From Phenylobacterium zucineum HLK1 (lineage in GTDB: Bacteria; Pseudomonadota; Alphaproteobacteria; Caulobacterales; Caulobacteraceae): DNA of 64,000 nt. Location of the stretch: assembly GCF_000017265.1 (NCBI RefSeq), contig NC_011144.1, forward strand, positions 3,202,001-3,266,000, read 5' to 3'. Of the stretch, positions 62,398-64,000 are shown piece after piece (the stretch's first letter is position 1; every line of letters begins with the position of its first letter). A model generated the notes under the pieces. That model saw nothing but the letters and a program-made list of their open reading frames with translations. It searched no databases and was not told the DNA's origin. Made by a program: the position numbers and the translations under genes.

Positions 62398-63126
62398 GTG
62401 GCCAGCCGCGGCGCGGCTCTGGTGACGGGCGGCGCGCGGCGGCTGGGCCGCGTGCTGGCGACGACGGCCGCCCAGGCCGGCTATGACGTCGCCATCCACG
62501 TCCGCGCGGTGGACGACGCCGCCGAGGCGGCCGCCCAGGAGGTCCGCGCCTGCGGCCGCCGCGCCGCGCTCCTCGCCTGCGACCTGCGCAAGGAGTCCAC
62601 GACGGTGGCCCTGGTCGGCGAGGCCGAGGCCGAGCTCGGCCCCGTGACCCTGCTGGTCAACTCGGCCAGCGTCTTCGAGAACGACGCCTTCGCGGACATG
62701 AACCGGGCCTCGTGGGACCTGCACCTCGAGACCAACCTGCGCGCGCCGCTGGTGCTGGCCCAGGCCTTCGCCCGCCGCCTGCCGGCCGACCGCGACGGCC
62801 TGATCGTCAACGTCCTCGACCAGCGGGTGCTGAACCCGCGCCCCGAGTTCTTCTCCTATTCGCTCAGCAAGTCCGCCCTGTGGGACGCCACCCGCATGCT
62901 GGCCGTGGCGCTGGCGCCGCGCATCCGGGTGAACGGCATCGGACCCGGCCCGACCCTGCCGTCGATCCACCAGGACCAGGACGCCTTCGACGCCGAGGCC
63001 GCGTCCACCCTGCTCGGCCGCCCTGTGCCGCCCGCCGAGATCGGCGCGGCCCTGCGCTACCTGATCGACGCCGGCTCGGTGACCGGCCAGATGATCGCCG
63101 TCGATTCCGGACAACACCTGTCGTGA
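62398..63126 (+). CDS. SDR oxidoreductase, pteridine-reductase/FolM-like
   Basis: A 242-residue reductase. The cofactor loop TGGARRLG fits the TGx3RxG signature of pteridine reductases (PTR1, FolM), which use NADPH to reduce dihydropterins. NSAS in VNSASVFEND and YSLSKSALWDATR supply the remaining active site. It starts at GTG and ends overlapping the folB-type gene in GTGA, a linkage that supports a role in folate or monapterin metabolism. Confidence 0.85.
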   Translation: MASRGAALVTGGARRLGRVLATTAAQAGYDVAIHVRAVDDAAEAAAQEVRACGRRAALLACDLRKESTTVALVGEAEAELGPVTLLVNSASVFENDAFADMNRASWDLHLETNLRAPLVLAQAFARRLPADRDGLIVNVLDQRVLNPRPEFFSYSLSKSALWDATRMLAVALAPRIRVNGIGPGPTLPSIHQDQDAFDAEAASTLLGRPVPPAEIGAALRYLIDAGSVTGQMIAVDSGQHLS

Positions 63127-63491
63127 GCGGCGCCCGCCTCAGCGCCAGCAAGGTGTTCGTCACCGGCCTGCAGGTCCAGGCGCAGATCGGCGTCTATCGC
63201 CACGAGATCGGCCGGGTGCAGCCCCTGATCGTGGACGTCGAGCTGGACGTCCCCACCGCCGACACGGACCGGCTGGCCGACACCGTCAACTACGAGACCA
63301 TCCTGAAGGCGGCCCAGGACATCGCCGAGGCCGGCCACATCGACCTTGTCGAGACCTTCGCCCACCGCCTGGCCGCCCGCTGCCTCGAGGACGCGCGCGT
63401 CGTCCGCGCCCGGGTGCGCATCGAAAAGCCCCTGGCCCTCGCTCCCCACGCCGTCGGCGCCGGCGTCGAGATCACCGTGGAGCGGGGCTGA
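63123..63491 (+). CDS. folB: Dihydroneopterin aldolase-family protein
   Basis: A 122-residue protein of the FolB/FolX T-fold. Typical features are TGLQVQAQIGVYRHEIGRVQP (first strand and QxxxGvyxxE segment), VNYETILKAAQDIAE and the catalytic-lysine region RIEKPLALAPHAVGAGVEI. It starts at GTG overlapping the reductase stop. FolB cleaves 7,8-dihydroneopterin to 6-hydroxymethyl-dihydropterin and glycolaldehyde; FolX instead epimerises the triphosphate, so with FolM next door FolX activity is possible. Confidence 0.85.
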   Translation: MSGARLSASKVFVTGLQVQAQIGVYRHEIGRVQPLIVDVELDVPTADTDRLADTVNYETILKAAQDIAEAGHIDLVETFAHRLAARCLEDARVVRARVRIEKPLALAPHAVGAGVEITVERG

Positions 63492-63569
63492 GGCCCGCCC
63501 CTTTCGACGAGGCCCTTTCCCTCCCACGTGAATAGGGCATGATCCCCGACAGGGACGGAGGGCTTCGCC

Positions 63570-63965
63570 ATGACCGAAGGCTTGGACTACGGAACGACCG
63601 AGGACCGCACCATGCCGGCGGTGGCCTACGGGCTCTACCTGCTCGCCTTCGCGACCGGGGTCACGGCGATCATCGGCCTGATCATCGCCTATGCCCAGCG
63701 GGACGGCGCGGGCCCCCGGATGCGCACCCACTACACCTTCCTCATCCGCACGTTCTGGATCGGGATCGCCTGGTGCGTGATCGGCGCCCTGCTGTTCGTC
63801 GTGGGCGTGCCGCTCAGCTTCGTCCTGATCGGCCTGCCGCTGGTGTTCGTGGGCTGGGCGATCTTCGCCCTGCTGGGGGTCTGGTACGCGATCCGCTGCG
63901 TGGTGGGCGTCATCTACCTGTCGCGCGGCGAGGCCTATCCGCGGCCCTACACCTGGCTCGCCTAA
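63570..63965 (+). CDS. DUF4870-like membrane protein
   Basis: A 131-residue inner-membrane protein with three to four helices (VAYGLYLLAFATGVTAIIGL, FWIGIAWCVIGALLFVVGV, VFVGWAIFALLGVWYAIRCV) and a hydrophilic first loop AYAQRDGAGPRMRTHYTFL. The pattern and size fit the DUF4870 family, whose role is unknown. An upstream GAGGG serves as ribosome site. It is monocistronic and ends 35 bases before the window edge. Confidence 0.8.
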   Translation: MTEGLDYGTTEDRTMPAVAYGLYLLAFATGVTAIIGLIIAYAQRDGAGPRMRTHYTFLIRTFWIGIAWCVIGALLFVVGVPLSFVLIGLPLVFVGWAIFALLGVWYAIRCVVGVIYLSRGEAYPRPYTWLA

Positions 63966-64000
63966 TCTAGCGCCGGGCCGGGCGCGCGACGTATGGTGAG

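Overview
This is a gene-dense, roughly 70% GC chromosomal window with no insertion sequence, prophage, CRISPR array or rRNA. The organism is most likely an alphaproteobacterium of the Caulobacterales (Caulobacter/Phenylobacterium type). This is inferred from the C4-pathway 5-aminolevulinate synthase, a membrane FixL with FixJ and FixK, a complete ccoNOQP-ccoGHIS locus, many GTG starts, 4-bp ATGA gene overlaps, and family-level resemblance. No species call can be made from the sequence alone.

Region 1 (1-29 kb) is a microoxic-respiration island. FixL (heme-PAS kinase), FixJ and a FixK-type Crp/Fnr regulator sit together with hemA, hemN, cbb3 oxidase and its assembly genes, two universal-stress proteins, two small c-type cytochromes, a beta-CASP nuclease, a Host_attach protein, a DUF883-like membrane-anchor protein, a receiver-only regulator, an OmpW porin and several very small proteins. 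I find a series of TTGA-N6-TCAA sites (FixK/Fnr boxes), nearly all placed so that a -41.5 activator would give leaders of 0-29 nt. I also find two copies of a 20-bp inverted repeat (CCTAAGTA-N4-TACGGAGG) that are candidate FixJ sites, upstream of fixK and between a cytochrome and a usp gene. Together these suggest a FixL-FixJ-FixK cascade wired within one locus.

Region 2 (28.9-29.8 kb) is a small operon of two roughly 100-residue proteins, the second ACT-like. It is preceded by a leader peptide with a Thr-Ile-Met-Met-Ile-Ile-Thr run and a textbook antiterminator/terminator pair. It looks like amino-acid attenuation without a biosynthetic enzyme.

Region 3 (30-39.3 kb) is an acetate/short-acid module: an MHS-type transporter with a periplasmic insertion, a CrbS/MxtR-type transporter-kinase hybrid, a CrbR/ErdR-type LuxR regulator, a porin and acetyl-CoA synthetase. 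A TAGAC-N4-GTC(T/G)A palindrome occurs in two of the promoter regions. A tRNA-Leu(CAA) and a Fur-box-preceded feoAB operon follow.

Region 4 (42.3-47.9 kb) is a tyrosine/homogentisate catabolic operon: hpd, a secreted isoaspartyl peptidase, hmgA, a cupin, a small protein, a fumarylacetoacetase-family gene and a marR gene. A 28-bp palindrome before hpd is the likely MarR operator.

Region 5 (48-64 kb) holds housekeeping and accessory genes: a YqaA/DedA-type protein, DsbB, Coq7, a methyltransferase, an HNH nuclease, GluQRS, SelO, two NhaA antiporters (one lacking a key Asp), an esterase, an aldehyde dehydrogenase, an SMP-30 protein, a FolM-like reductase with a FolB-type aldolase, and a DUF4870-like protein. 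Embedded in it is a tetR gene with four dyad operators shared with two paralogous 33/34-residue membrane microproteins.
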